In this document: one piece after another, positions 1 to 6,064 of the stretch | Layout of the letters: every line of letters begins with the position of its first letter | How positions within the stretch are numbered: position 1 is the first letter of the stretch | NCBI RefSeq assembly: GCF_002257705.1 | Contig: NZ_LSLK01000066.1 | Span: forward strand, 1-13,128 | DNA from: Sporomusa silvacetica DSM 10669 | GTDB taxonomy: Bacteria > Bacillota > Negativicutes > Sporomusales > Sporomusaceae | Reading direction: 5' to 3' | Length of the DNA stretch: 13,128 nucleotides | Position numbers and translations under genes: made by a program | Notes under the pieces: generated by a model | Told to the model about the DNA's origin: nothing | What the model saw: the letters and a program-made list of their open reading frames with translations, nothing else | The model's database searches: none

Positions 1-254
1 AAATATTTATGGATTTTATGGATGAGCAAGGAGCAAATTTTTTTGAAATAAAGAACAAACCCAGATTAACGGATGAAGAGGCAAAACAAATTGTGAAGCA
101 AGTGTTGGGCAATATAGAGACTAGTGACTTGCAAACTATGGAAAAAACAAAAAGAGATGGATATTTAAGACAGCTTAAAGCAAGTAAAGGAGTATCAATC
201 AGACAAATAGCGCGAATAAGTGGACTTACATTTAACATTGTGGTTAAAGCCTAG
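1..254 (+). CDS. C-terminal part of a REP-associated tyrosine (Y1) transposase, cut by the window edge
   Basis: The frame is open from the left edge, so the ATG at 9 is probably internal and the gene starts upstream. The visible part has no Y1 catalytic domain. It ends in an acidic linker (TDEEAKQIV) and a basic helix-turn-helix with the pattern RQLKASKGVSIRQIARISGL, which I recognise as the C-terminal DNA-binding tail of REP-associated tyrosine transposases in Firmicutes. These enzymes are single-strand nucleases related to IS200/IS605 TnpA and are tied to short palindromic repeats. REP-like sequences lie just downstream, which supports the call. Whether the missing N-terminal part is intact cannot be judged here. 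Confidence 0.6.
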   Translation, partial: IFMDFMDEQGANFFEIKNKPRLTDEEAKQIVKQVLGNIETSDLQTMEKTKRDGYLRQLKASKGVSIRQIARISGLTFNIVVKA

Positions 255-263
255 GAAACAGTA

Positions 264-274
264 GAACCGTCCCC
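264..274. repeat. REP-like half site, GAACCGTCCCC
   Basis: This 11-base string is the exact reverse complement of GGGGACGGTTC inside the hairpin at 1318-1339. It lies between the two transposase tails. The two copies point towards each other around the broken B3/B4 gene, as expected for remnants of a REP unit next to its transposase. Confidence 0.45.
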
Positions 275-286
275 TTTCCGAAAGCA

Positions 287-373
287 ATGAAAAAGGTTGT
301 TGGCATTAATATACGCCAGATAGCACGCATAACAGGGTTTTCAGTCACAAGGATAAGGATATGGAAAGCCTGA
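287..373 (+). pseudogene. Second, isolated copy of a Y1 transposase helix-turn-helix tail
   Basis: Read from the ATG at 287, this short frame gives MKKVVGINIRQIARITGF, then a basic end rich in R, I, W and K, and a TGA stop at 371-373. The block IRQIARI-GF/L matches the tail of the preceding transposase frame (IRQIARISGL) but diverges after it. It is only 28 codons long and has no SD sequence. The best reading is the decayed C-terminus of a second REP-associated transposase, or a tandem duplication of the tail. It is unlikely to make a functional protein alone, although an isolated DNA-binding peptide cannot be excluded. Confidence 0.5.
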
Positions 374-428
374 AACATAATCCCTGTTCCCGTGTTTCTT
401 AAACTGGGATATCTCCGCACAAGCCGTA

Positions 429-1093
429 TTAACTGAAAATCTGTTGCAACTCAATTTCAGCGTTTGCGCTGACAACCGTGACATAATTGAAAATATCAGA
501 TAAGTGATCTGATATTTCCTTTTGGGTAATACCAGGAGGTGCGTAAATGACAAAAACGGTTTTTTTTTGTCGGGCTTTATTTGAGTTCGTAAATCAGGTC
601 CATGAATAATACTAGAAATAATTCCCTCGTAGTCTTGAATAAGCATATCCCCTGGCTTTAACTGTTGCTCACGACCATTAATTAGAATATATTTTTCATC
701 ACCCTTTGCAACATTCAGAGTTAGAGGCAGTTTTAGTGTTTTGTAATCGTGCCCCGCAGTCAGTAAACAGTTTTTTAGTTCGGCCATAAACATGGCTTCA
801 ACCAGACTAGCCACACTTGGAATTTTTTTACCTTTGAAAATAACTGATTCTATTTGTTGCTTGACATGATACGTCTTTCCGTACCGTTTATAATAATCAG
901 TATAAGCCTTGATTGGACTATGATCATTTAATTCTTTTCGATCTGAAAACCTTGTAGCTAGATTCTCTATTAAGGTTTGTTTATGAATATCTAATTCTTT
1001 ACATTGTGCAGGGTTAAACACATTATTTATAACCATTACACCAACACTTGCTTCGGGATATGCTTTCCTCCAAGCTTCTGTGACTTTTAACAA
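429..1093 (-). pseudogene. B3/B4 domain protein (PheT-like tRNA-binding fold), frameshifted in a homopolymer
   Basis: The N-terminal 180 residues look like stand-alone B3/B4 proteins (COG3382), related to the B3/B4 domain of the phenylalanyl-tRNA synthetase beta chain. A conserved block reads PGDMLIQDYEGIISSIIHG. The minus-strand frame then enters nine A (plus-strand T 560-568). As read, it continues into a foreign-looking C-terminus ending at 341. With one extra A the frame gives TVFVIYAPPGIT and then a natural end (IELQQIFS, stop at 429-431), for about 221 residues, a sensible length for the family. The SD AAGGAG (1103-1108) abuts an ATG at 1102 but lies 9 bases from TTG at 1093, so I prefer the TTG. 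The shift may be decay, phase variation or a sequencing slip. The cellular role of this family is not well known. Confidence 0.65.
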
Positions 1094-1102
1094 ACTGGAC
1101 AT

Positions 1103-1108
1103 CTCCTT
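1103..1108 (-). promoter_or_regulatory. SD sequence that decides the start of the B3/B4 gene
   Basis: AAGGAG on the minus strand touches the ATG at 1102-1100, leaving no spacer. The TTG at 1093-1091 is 9 bases away, which is normal spacing. Confidence 0.5.
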
Positions 1109-1145
1109 GTTAAAATCATTATTCAGATAATGATATGAAACGAAA

Positions 1146-1205
1146 TATTACAATCCTCCTAGCAGATTTCATATCTGAAGCGATATGCTAAGGAAGATTG
1201 TAATA
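1146..1205. repeat. 60-base imperfect palindrome upstream of the B3/B4 gene
   Basis: The arms are TATTACAATCCTCCTAGCA (1146-1164) and the near-complement ending GATTGTAATA at 1205. They pair over about 19 positions with one bulge and one mismatch around a loop of about 20 bases. There is no T-tract on either strand, so it is not a typical terminator. The loop contains TTTCATATCTGAA, which could instead pair with TTCAGATA..TATGAAA at 1120-1139. The element could be a small palindromic mobile repeat or a leader structure of the minus-strand gene, which starts about 50 bases away. Confidence 0.45.
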
Positions 1206-1397
1206 ATGGTAGCATAATTACTGGTGTGATTATAGAGCCACTAGACTACTAATTTTAAAGGGCCAGTTGCATCGATGCCGTCAAGATAGTCTCGCAAATT
1301 CGTTTGCAATCCGATAGCGGAATCATGGGGACGGTTCCGCTGATGTGAACTCACTCTTCTAGCAGGATAATTTCTACTGCATCAAAAGAAACGTCCC
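1206..1397. other. Gene-free stretch between the B3/B4 gene and the intron
   Basis: No reading frame with an SD sequence was found. The stretch holds a small hairpin, GCAAA-TTCG-TTTGC (1294-1307), and the REP-like hairpin at 1318-1339. The last bases before 1398 would be the 5' exon of the group II intron. Confidence 0.4.
1318..1339. repeat. REP-like hairpin with GGGGACGG core
   Basis: CGGAA (1318-1322) and TTCCG (1335-1339) pair around a loop carrying GGGGACGG. The core is an inverted match to 264-274 and related to 2660-2679. Short palindromes like this are the usual partners of REP-associated transposases, and a fragment of one lies at 1-254. Confidence 0.5.
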
Positions 1398-1483
1398 GTG
1401 CGCCAAGAAGCGCACGGAGTATAGCGGGTGTGAATCCCGCCTGAGAAGGCCTAGCCAGCCACTCAGTATCCAGCCTTGGAATT

Positions 1484-2143
1484 ATATCCCCAACCCTGGC
1501 GAACGTATACCTGCACTATGTGCTCGACCTGTGGTTTACGGTAAAGATAAAGCGGGAAAGCAGAGGCGAGGCCTACTTAATCCGGTATTGTGACGAATTT
1601 GTATGCTTCTTTCAATACAAAGAAGATGCCGAAGCTTTCTACGGTAAGTTGATAGAACGATTGAGGAAATTCAACCTAGAGATAGCAGAGGAGAAAACAA
1701 AGAGTATCGAATTCGGGCGCTTTGCCGAGGAAAGACGGAACAACCAGGGGGACGGCAAACCGGAGACATTCGACTTTCTCGGGTTCACGCACTACTGTAG
1801 CAAAAGCAAGAATGGTAAGTTCCGCGTCAAGAGGAAAACCAGCCGGAAGAAATTTAAAGTGAAACTAAAATCCTTTGCTAAATGGCTCTATCAAAATATG
1901 CATACTGAAATAGGAGACTTAATCAAGCAGATAAATGCCAAACTGGTTGGGCACTACCGCTACTATGGGGTGACCGACAACAGCAACGGAATCCGTGCGT
2001 TTGGATACTACATACGGCGCAAGTTGTTTGAGATACTCAATCGCAGAAGCCAAAAGAAGAGTCTGACATGGGAAGGATTTGCAAAACTCGAACATAGATT
2101 CCCGCTAACTAAAGCGAGAATCTATGAGAATATCTATGGCTAA
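1484..2143 (+). pseudogene. ltrA: Group II intron reverse transcriptase/maturase, N-terminal half deleted
   Basis: Homology begins at 1484 with ISPTLANVYLHYVLDLWF (reverse transcriptase block 4) and runs to a TAA at 2141-2143, about 219 residues. The usual protein is roughly twice as long, so fingers blocks 0-3 are lost. The catalytic YADD motif reads YCDE (1586-1597): one of the two metal-binding aspartates is replaced by Glu and the Ala by Cys. Downstream, GLEIAEEKTK is represented by LEIAEEKTKSIEFGRF and the thumb/maturase region by FDFLGFTHYCSKSKNGKF, followed by a C-terminal GIIM-type segment containing KLVGHYRYYGVTDN and ending in the common IYG. A GTG at 1520 could serve as a start, but no SD is seen. 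The product would be inactive as a reverse transcriptase. Confidence 0.85.
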
Positions 2144-2166
2144 ACGTAAGTAAATGCTGCTATGAA

Positions 2167-2199
2167 GAGCCGGATGCCTTAATAGGGCAAGTCCGGTTC
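2167..2199 (+). ncRNA. Group II intron domain V
   Basis: GAGCCGGA (2167-2174) pairs with TCCGGTTC (2192-2199), including one G-T pair, and the catalytic AGC triad is at 2168-2170. The upper stem (TGCC/GGCA) is closed by a TTAATAG-type loop rather than the expected GNRA tetraloop. That suggests decay of the tertiary contact, or a variant. Confidence 0.7.
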
Positions 2200-2303
2200 C
2201 GTGAGGGGGGCTGGAACGTGACTTCCGCCTCTACTCGACCCGTGATGTGCTCTATAGTCGATGAAGAACGCTGCTATATAATGGAATCAGGTTTAAAACC
2301 ACT

Positions 2304-2336
2304 GCAAAACTGGAATAGAAGTTTTGCTCTTTTTTT
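2304..2336 (+). terminator. Possible weak Rho-independent terminator
   Basis: GCAAAACT (2304-2311) pairs with AGTTTTGC (2320-2327) around an 8-base loop, followed by TCTTTTTTT. The stem is AT-rich and therefore weak. It would end transcription that passes through the intron. Confidence 0.45.
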
Positions 2337-2495
2337 GATCTTTACAATTGCGAATAAGTTCTAAGTTGCAATCAATGAACTCTGTTATATTTGTTATATA
2401 CCGTTTAAAATGATCAAAGTGATAATTCGTTGTAAAATAATAAGTGTATTTCTGATTTGAAGCTTCCTTAATGCTAATCAAATTTTAGACGTACT

Positions 2496-2529
2496 AACAA
2501 ACGAGGAGTGATTTGACTCCTCGTTTGTT
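2496..2529. repeat. Perfect 14-bp inverted repeat
   Basis: AACAAACGAGGAGT (2496-2509) and ACTCCTCGTTTGTT (2516-2529) are exact complements around the 6-base loop GATTTG. Neither side has a good T-tract, so a terminator role is possible but not demonstrated. No gene lies close enough on either strand to assign it. Confidence 0.7.
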
Positions 2530-2659
2530 CATATAAATTCCATTTTAGGCTACGGTTGTAAGGGCTTATTTAAGATAGGCTACTATTAAAGGGGTATCCC
2601 GAGAGATTTTTAGGGTCTACCAGCTAAACGATTCGAAACTGTGAAAAAGTTTATATAGT

Positions 2660-2679
2660 AAGGCCTGACCCCGTCCCCT
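2660..2679. repeat. REP-like sequence, GACCCCGTCCCC core
   Basis: The string AAGGCCTGACCCCGTCCCCT shares the CCGTCCCC core with 264-274 and, inverted, with the hairpin at 1318-1339. It is a third member of the REP-like family in this region and marks the edge before the operon promoter. Confidence 0.4.
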
Positions 2680-2750
2680 ACGCTATTGCCTTTTTAAACG
2701 AATCTTTCTTTAACGGTGCAGGAAAATCCGTGCCGAATGTCTAATATATC

Positions 2751-2779
2751 TTGAAGAAAATATTCATGCATTTTATTGT
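2751..2779 (+). promoter_or_regulatory. Sigma-A type promoter of the sugar-acid operon
   Basis: TTGAAG (2751-2756) and TATTGT (2774-2779) are separated by exactly 17 bases. Transcription would start near 2786, giving a leader of about 30 bases before the regulator gene. Confidence 0.5.
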
Positions 2780-2783
2780 GTTT

Positions 2784-2796
2784 GGAGATTTTCTCC
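2784..2796. promoter_or_regulatory. Candidate operator at the operon start point
   Basis: GGAGA-TTT-TCTCC is a palindrome that sits on the predicted transcription start. RpiR-family regulators bind short palindromes near their own promoters, so autoregulation is an inference. There is no second copy to support it, and the GGAGA arm also looks SD-like. Confidence 0.25.
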
Positions 2797-2801
2797 GAGT
2801 T

Positions 2802-2808
2802 GGGAGGT
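2802..2808 (+). promoter_or_regulatory. SD sequence that decides the start of the RpiR regulator gene
   Basis: GGGAGGT ends only one base before the ATG at 2810 but 7 bases before the TTG at 2816. The TTG is therefore the more likely start. Confidence 0.5.
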
Positions 2809-2815
2809 AATGCCC

Positions 2816-3667
2816 TTGCCGTTGTTTTCCCGCATTCGTCTGCACAGCAATCGATTTACACAAGCTCACGAACGTATAGTTAATTATATAAAAGACCATG
2901 TCCAGGAAGTTATCCATCTTCCTATCAATGAATTAGCGGAACGTTGCCAGGTAGGCGATGCTACTGTTATTCGCTTTTACAGGCTGCTCGGCTATGAAAA
3001 TTATCATACATTTCAAATAGCAATGGCAAAAGAATTAATTGAAGATGACGTACAGCCGATTTATGAAGAAGTGGAAAACCACGATCTTTTTCCTGATGTT
3101 ACTCGTAAGGTGATTGCCTCTACCGTCCAGGGAATCACTGATCTGGCAGGACAGATTAGTCCAGCGGCGATACACGATATTACCGCCCATCTTCGAGCGG
3201 CCTCAGTTATACACGTAATCGGCCTTGGTGCTTCGGGTATCGTCGCGCAGGATGTTATGCACAAACTAATGCGGCTGGGCCTGAAAATCAATGCTTATAC
3301 AGACTCTCATCTTATGACAATAGCCGCCTCAATCGCCCAGCCTGAAGAAGTATTTTTTGCTATTTCTCATTCCGGTGAGACTACAGATATCCTCCGCACC
3401 CTTGAACTAGCCAAGAATCAAGGGTGTTACACATGTGCAATGACCAGTTACTCGGAATCAAACATTACCCGTCTAGTTCCTGCTTATCTTTTAACTTGTA
3501 CACGGGATACTAAAATGCGCTCAGATACCATGATTTCACGCATAGTCCAACTCGTCGTAGTAGATATACTCTATGTCATGCTGGCTCTGCAAATCGGCGA
3601 AGCTGCTTCAGAGCGGGTCACGCAGTCCCGCCTGGCATTAAAGCAGTATCGCGATGTTAATAGATAG
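2816..3667 (+). CDS. MurR/RpiR family transcriptional regulator with SIS domain
   Basis: This is a cytoplasmic DNA-binding regulator of about 283 residues, a normal length for the family. Numbered from the upstream ATG at 2810, residues 1-77 form the N-terminal HTH_6 domain (INELAERCQVGDATVIRFYR is the recognition region). Residues about 115-260 form a sugar isomerase (SIS) domain that binds phosphosugars, with IGLGASG at 137-143 and the phosphate-contact motif SHSGET at 186-191. It is the first gene of a four-gene run and lies 42 bases upstream of the kinase. It probably senses a phosphorylated intermediate such as 4-phospho-threonate or -erythronate, or DHAP, and controls this operon. The ligand is inferred only from the neighbours. 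Confidence 0.9.
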   Translation: MPLFSRIRLHSNRFTQAHERIVNYIKDHVQEVIHLPINELAERCQVGDATVIRFYRLLGYENYHTFQIAMAKELIEDDVQPIYEEVENHDLFPDVTRKVIASTVQGITDLAGQISPAAIHDITAHLRAASVIHVIGLGASGIVAQDVMHKLMRLGLKINAYTDSHLMTIAASIAQPEEVFFAISHSGETTDILRTLELAKNQGCYTCAMTSYSESNITRLVPAYLLTCTRDTKMRSDTMISRIVQLVVVDILYVMLALQIGEAASERVTQSRLALKQYRDVNR

Positions 3668-3709
3668 TTAATTTTTATTAATTAAAATACTATAGGGGAG
3701 GCATAGTAT

Positions 3710-4981
3710 TTGAATACACTAGAAACACTTATTGTTATTGCAGACGATTTAACAGGTGCAAATGATACTGGTGTACAATTTGCCCGTCAGGGATTACAAA
3801 CTAACGTCCTGCTGGAAGGTGCGGTTTTAGCTGATTCCAGCGATGCAGCCATCGTCGTAATGGATACTAACAGCCGTGCCTGTACCACCGGTGATGCTTA
3901 TCAAAAAGTACAAACAGTCGCCAGACAAGCACACAAAGCAGGTTTTCGCTATTTTTACAAAAAACTCGACTCCACTTTACGCGGTAATGTTGGCACCGAA
4001 TTACAAGCCATCCTGGATCTCGGGATACACGACTTTGCGTTTGTCATGCCAGCATTACCCAAAGCCGGGAGGACCACGATCGGCGGACATCATCTGCTGC
4101 ACGGAATTCCGGTTTCCGCAACTGAAATCGCTAAAGATCCGAAGTGTCCTGTTGTCGAGACGGTACTGCCGCAACTGTTAAGGCAGCAAACTTCACTCTT
4201 AGTAGGCCATATCGGCTTTACCGAACTGACGCAGGGTGAAGCTGCTATTGCCAGGACCATCCGCGAACTTATAGCATCCGGCTGTAAAATCATAAGCTGT
4301 GATGGTTGGTTAGATGAACATTTTATGCTTGCCGCACGTGCTGTAGGCAGTGTCTCAACAAACGTACTGTGGTCCGGCTCTGCCGGTTTAGCAGAATTCC
4401 TGCCGGAACTGTTTGGGTGGAATAACAAGATAAAGCCCACTCATCCGGTTGTCGTCATTGCGGGCAGCGTAAGTGCTGTCACGAGAGCTCAAGTAACGCA
4501 GTTACTAAATGCAGGGTTTGAATGGCTGGAAGTTGAGGTCGCAGACTATCTTCCCTGGCATCCCCACGAAAAAACGCCCTGCCTTGCCAGAGCCATAAAC
4601 CATCTCGCGCAAGGCAAAAATCTGGTAATCACGTCAGGCTATCAGCCTGATGCCATAGACAGGGCCATGACTGTCGGGGCGAATCTAGGCATGTCAAGTA
4701 TTGAAGTTAGTAATACAATTGCTGAAATACTTGGCTGGATAGGCTCGGTAGTACTTGCCCGGCAAGAAGTTGCCGGTGTTATTCTCACAGGCGGCGATAC
4801 CGCGGCTTCGGTTTGCCGGGCACTTGGCGTCACAGGTATACGTGTACTGGAAGAAGTCGCGCCAGCAATACCCCTTGGAAAAATGAAAACTGCAGCAGGC
4901 AAAATATTACGGGTTGTCACCAAGGCAGGAGCCTTTGGCGAACCAGACGCTTTGCTTAAGGCAGCACATAAATTGCAATAA
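3710..4981 (+). CDS. dtnK: Four-carbon acid sugar kinase (DUF1537), likely D-threonate/D-erythronate kinase
   Basis: It phosphorylates the 4-hydroxyl of a four-carbon sugar acid with ATP in the cytoplasm. The 423-residue length is typical. The N-terminal domain opens with the family signature ADDLTGANDTG (11-21) and carries KKLDSTLRG (84-92) and GSAGLAEF (223-230). The C-terminal nucleotide-binding domain has AGSVS (251-255), LTGGDTA (359-365) and TKAGAFG (404-410), so nothing essential appears lost. The TTG start at 3710 is 8 bases after GGGGAGG (3695-3701). The gene lies 16 bases before a PdxA2-type dehydrogenase, the standard partner in D-threonate and D-erythronate catabolism. DUF1537 members also act on other acids (L-threonate, 3-oxo acids), but those operons usually carry different partners. 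Which C2 epimer it prefers cannot be read from the sequence. Confidence 0.85.
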   Translation: MNTLETLIVIADDLTGANDTGVQFARQGLQTNVLLEGAVLADSSDAAIVVMDTNSRACTTGDAYQKVQTVARQAHKAGFRYFYKKLDSTLRGNVGTELQAILDLGIHDFAFVMPALPKAGRTTIGGHHLLHGIPVSATEIAKDPKCPVVETVLPQLLRQQTSLLVGHIGFTELTQGEAAIARTIRELIASGCKIISCDGWLDEHFMLAARAVGSVSTNVLWSGSAGLAEFLPELFGWNNKIKPTHPVVVIAGSVSAVTRAQVTQLLNAGFEWLEVEVADYLPWHPHEKTPCLARAINHLAQGKNLVITSGYQPDAIDRAMTVGANLGMSSIEVSNTIAEILGWIGSVVLARQEVAGVILTGGDTAASVCRALGVTGIRVLEEVAPAIPLGKMKTAAGKILRVVTKAGAFGEPDALLKAAHKLQ

Positions 4982-4997
4982 TATGAGGTGATCCATA

Positions 4998-6017
4998 ATG
5001 AATCAAGAACAACAAGAAAAGCCTGTTCTAGCCATAACTATGGGTGATGCCGCTGGCTGCGGTCCGGAAATTATCGTGAAAGCCTTATCGGACAAGGGTA
5101 TGTATGAGATTTGCCGCCCGCTGGTCTTCGGCGATGCAAAACGCCTAGAGCTTGCAGCCAATATCCTTAAAAGCCCTGTAACTATTGTTGGGCTTACGAA
5201 AATCAATGAAGGTATTTTCCAGCATGGGAAAATTGACGTGCTCGATTTCGGCAATATCTCCTCTGACCTCCCGTTTGGCAAGGTTAGCCCTGAGGCCGGT
5301 CATGCCGCTTATCAGTATATTGAATCGGCGGTACAGGCTGCTATGGCCCATGAAGTTCAAGCAGTCGTTACAGCACCAATCAATAAAGAGGCTCTTCATC
5401 TTGGTGGTCATAATTTTCCTGGACATACCGAGATCCTCGGTGAACTTAGTAATTCAAACGATTATGCCATGCTTTTAGCCAGCGAGACACTACGGGTAAT
5501 CCACGTTACTACCCATGTATCCATGGTGCAGGCAGCCAGCATGATAAAAAAAGATCGGGTCCTCCGTATAATTCGGCTGGCGGACAGAACGCTGCGCTTA
5601 TTAGGGATAGCTGAGCCCCGGATTGCCGTCGCCGGCTTCAACGCTCATGCGGGGGAAAATGGCTTGTTCGGCCGCGAAGATATGGATGAGATTGCGCCTG
5701 CAGTCGAAGAAGCCCGAATGGCAGGTATGGCCGTAAGTGGGCCTATTCCCCCAGATACCGTCTTTTTCCGGGCTGCCTGCCGCAAGGAATTTGATATTGT
5801 AGTTGTAATGTATCATGATCAGGGTCATATACCCATTAAATTACTGGGCTTTGACAGCGGCATCAACGTAACTGTCGGTCTGCCGTTTCTCCGCTCTTCA
5901 GTGGACCACGGAACAGCTTTCGATATAGCTGGTCAAGGTATTGCTGATGACCGCAGCATGAAAGCCGCTATTGAATTTGCAGCCCGCGTTGCAGTCGGCG
6001 CTTGTACAGCCAAGTAA
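4998..6017 (+). CDS. pdxA2: PdxA2-type 4-phospho-D-threonate/D-erythronate dehydrogenase
   Basis: It oxidises the C3 hydroxyl of 4-phospho-threonate or -erythronate with NAD, and the beta-keto acid loses CO2 to give DHAP. The protein has 339 residues, normal for the PdxA family. The N-terminal motif reads GDAAGCGPEI (16-25), where PdxA proteins usually have GDPAGIGPE. The three metal-binding histidines are in place: H173 (TTHVS), H217 (NAHAGE) and H273 (YHDQGH). The C-terminus has the family block FLRSSVDHGTAFDIAG. The start ATG has TGAGGTGAT about 6 bases upstream. True PdxA of vitamin B6 synthesis uses 4-phosphohydroxy-threonine. The kinase next door and the absence of any other B6 gene argue for PdxA2. 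Confidence 0.88.
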   Translation: MNQEQQEKPVLAITMGDAAGCGPEIIVKALSDKGMYEICRPLVFGDAKRLELAANILKSPVTIVGLTKINEGIFQHGKIDVLDFGNISSDLPFGKVSPEAGHAAYQYIESAVQAAMAHEVQAVVTAPINKEALHLGGHNFPGHTEILGELSNSNDYAMLLASETLRVIHVTTHVSMVQAASMIKKDRVLRIIRLADRTLRLLGIAEPRIAVAGFNAHAGENGLFGREDMDEIAPAVEEARMAGMAVSGPIPPDTVFFRAACRKEFDIVVVMYHDQGHIPIKLLGFDSGINVTVGLPFLRSSVDHGTAFDIAGQGIADDRSMKAAIEFAARVAVGACTAK

Positions 6018-6064
6018 ATTACTTTTAAAAATTGCACTTAAAAAATAGAAAGGAAGTATAACTA

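Larger units (their letters stand above)
1398..2239 (+). mobile_element. Group II intron with a large internal deletion
   Basis: The 5' boundary is taken at GTGCGCC (1398), a typical bacterial group II intron start, followed by domain I-like sequence to about 1480. The sequence then joins directly to the middle of the intron-encoded protein at ISPTLANVYL (about 1484). The rest of domain I, domains II-III, and the first half of the protein gene are therefore missing. Domain V is present at 2167-2199, followed by a domain VI-like stem to about 2239, where the 3' end is placed at ..CTCGAC. The ends are estimates within a few bases. With half its ribozyme and protein gone, it should not splice or move alone. 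It could at most be served in trans, and only if the RNA core were intact, which it is not. Confidence 0.75.
2240..2750. other. Gene-poor stretch between the intron and the sugar-acid operon
   Basis: This AT-rich stretch holds a possible terminator (2304-2336), a perfect 14-bp palindrome (2496-2529) and a REP-like string (2660-2679). A 62-codon minus-strand frame (2293-2481, TTG start) has no SD and resembles nothing I recognise, so I did not call it a gene. Confidence 0.5.

Noticed and set aside
341..428. Genuine C-terminus of the B3/B4 protein in the uncorrected frame
   Set aside because: The +1 frame restores family-like sequence and a natural stop at 429, and this stretch overlaps the transposase tail remnant.
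2293..2481. 62-codon minus-strand frame
   Set aside because: TTG start without SD, no recognised domain, overlaps a terminator-like hairpin, and the AT-rich composition explains its openness.
4998..6017. Vitamin B6 synthesis gene pdxA
   Set aside because: The adjacent DUF1537 kinase and absence of other B6 genes point to the PdxA2 catabolic role.
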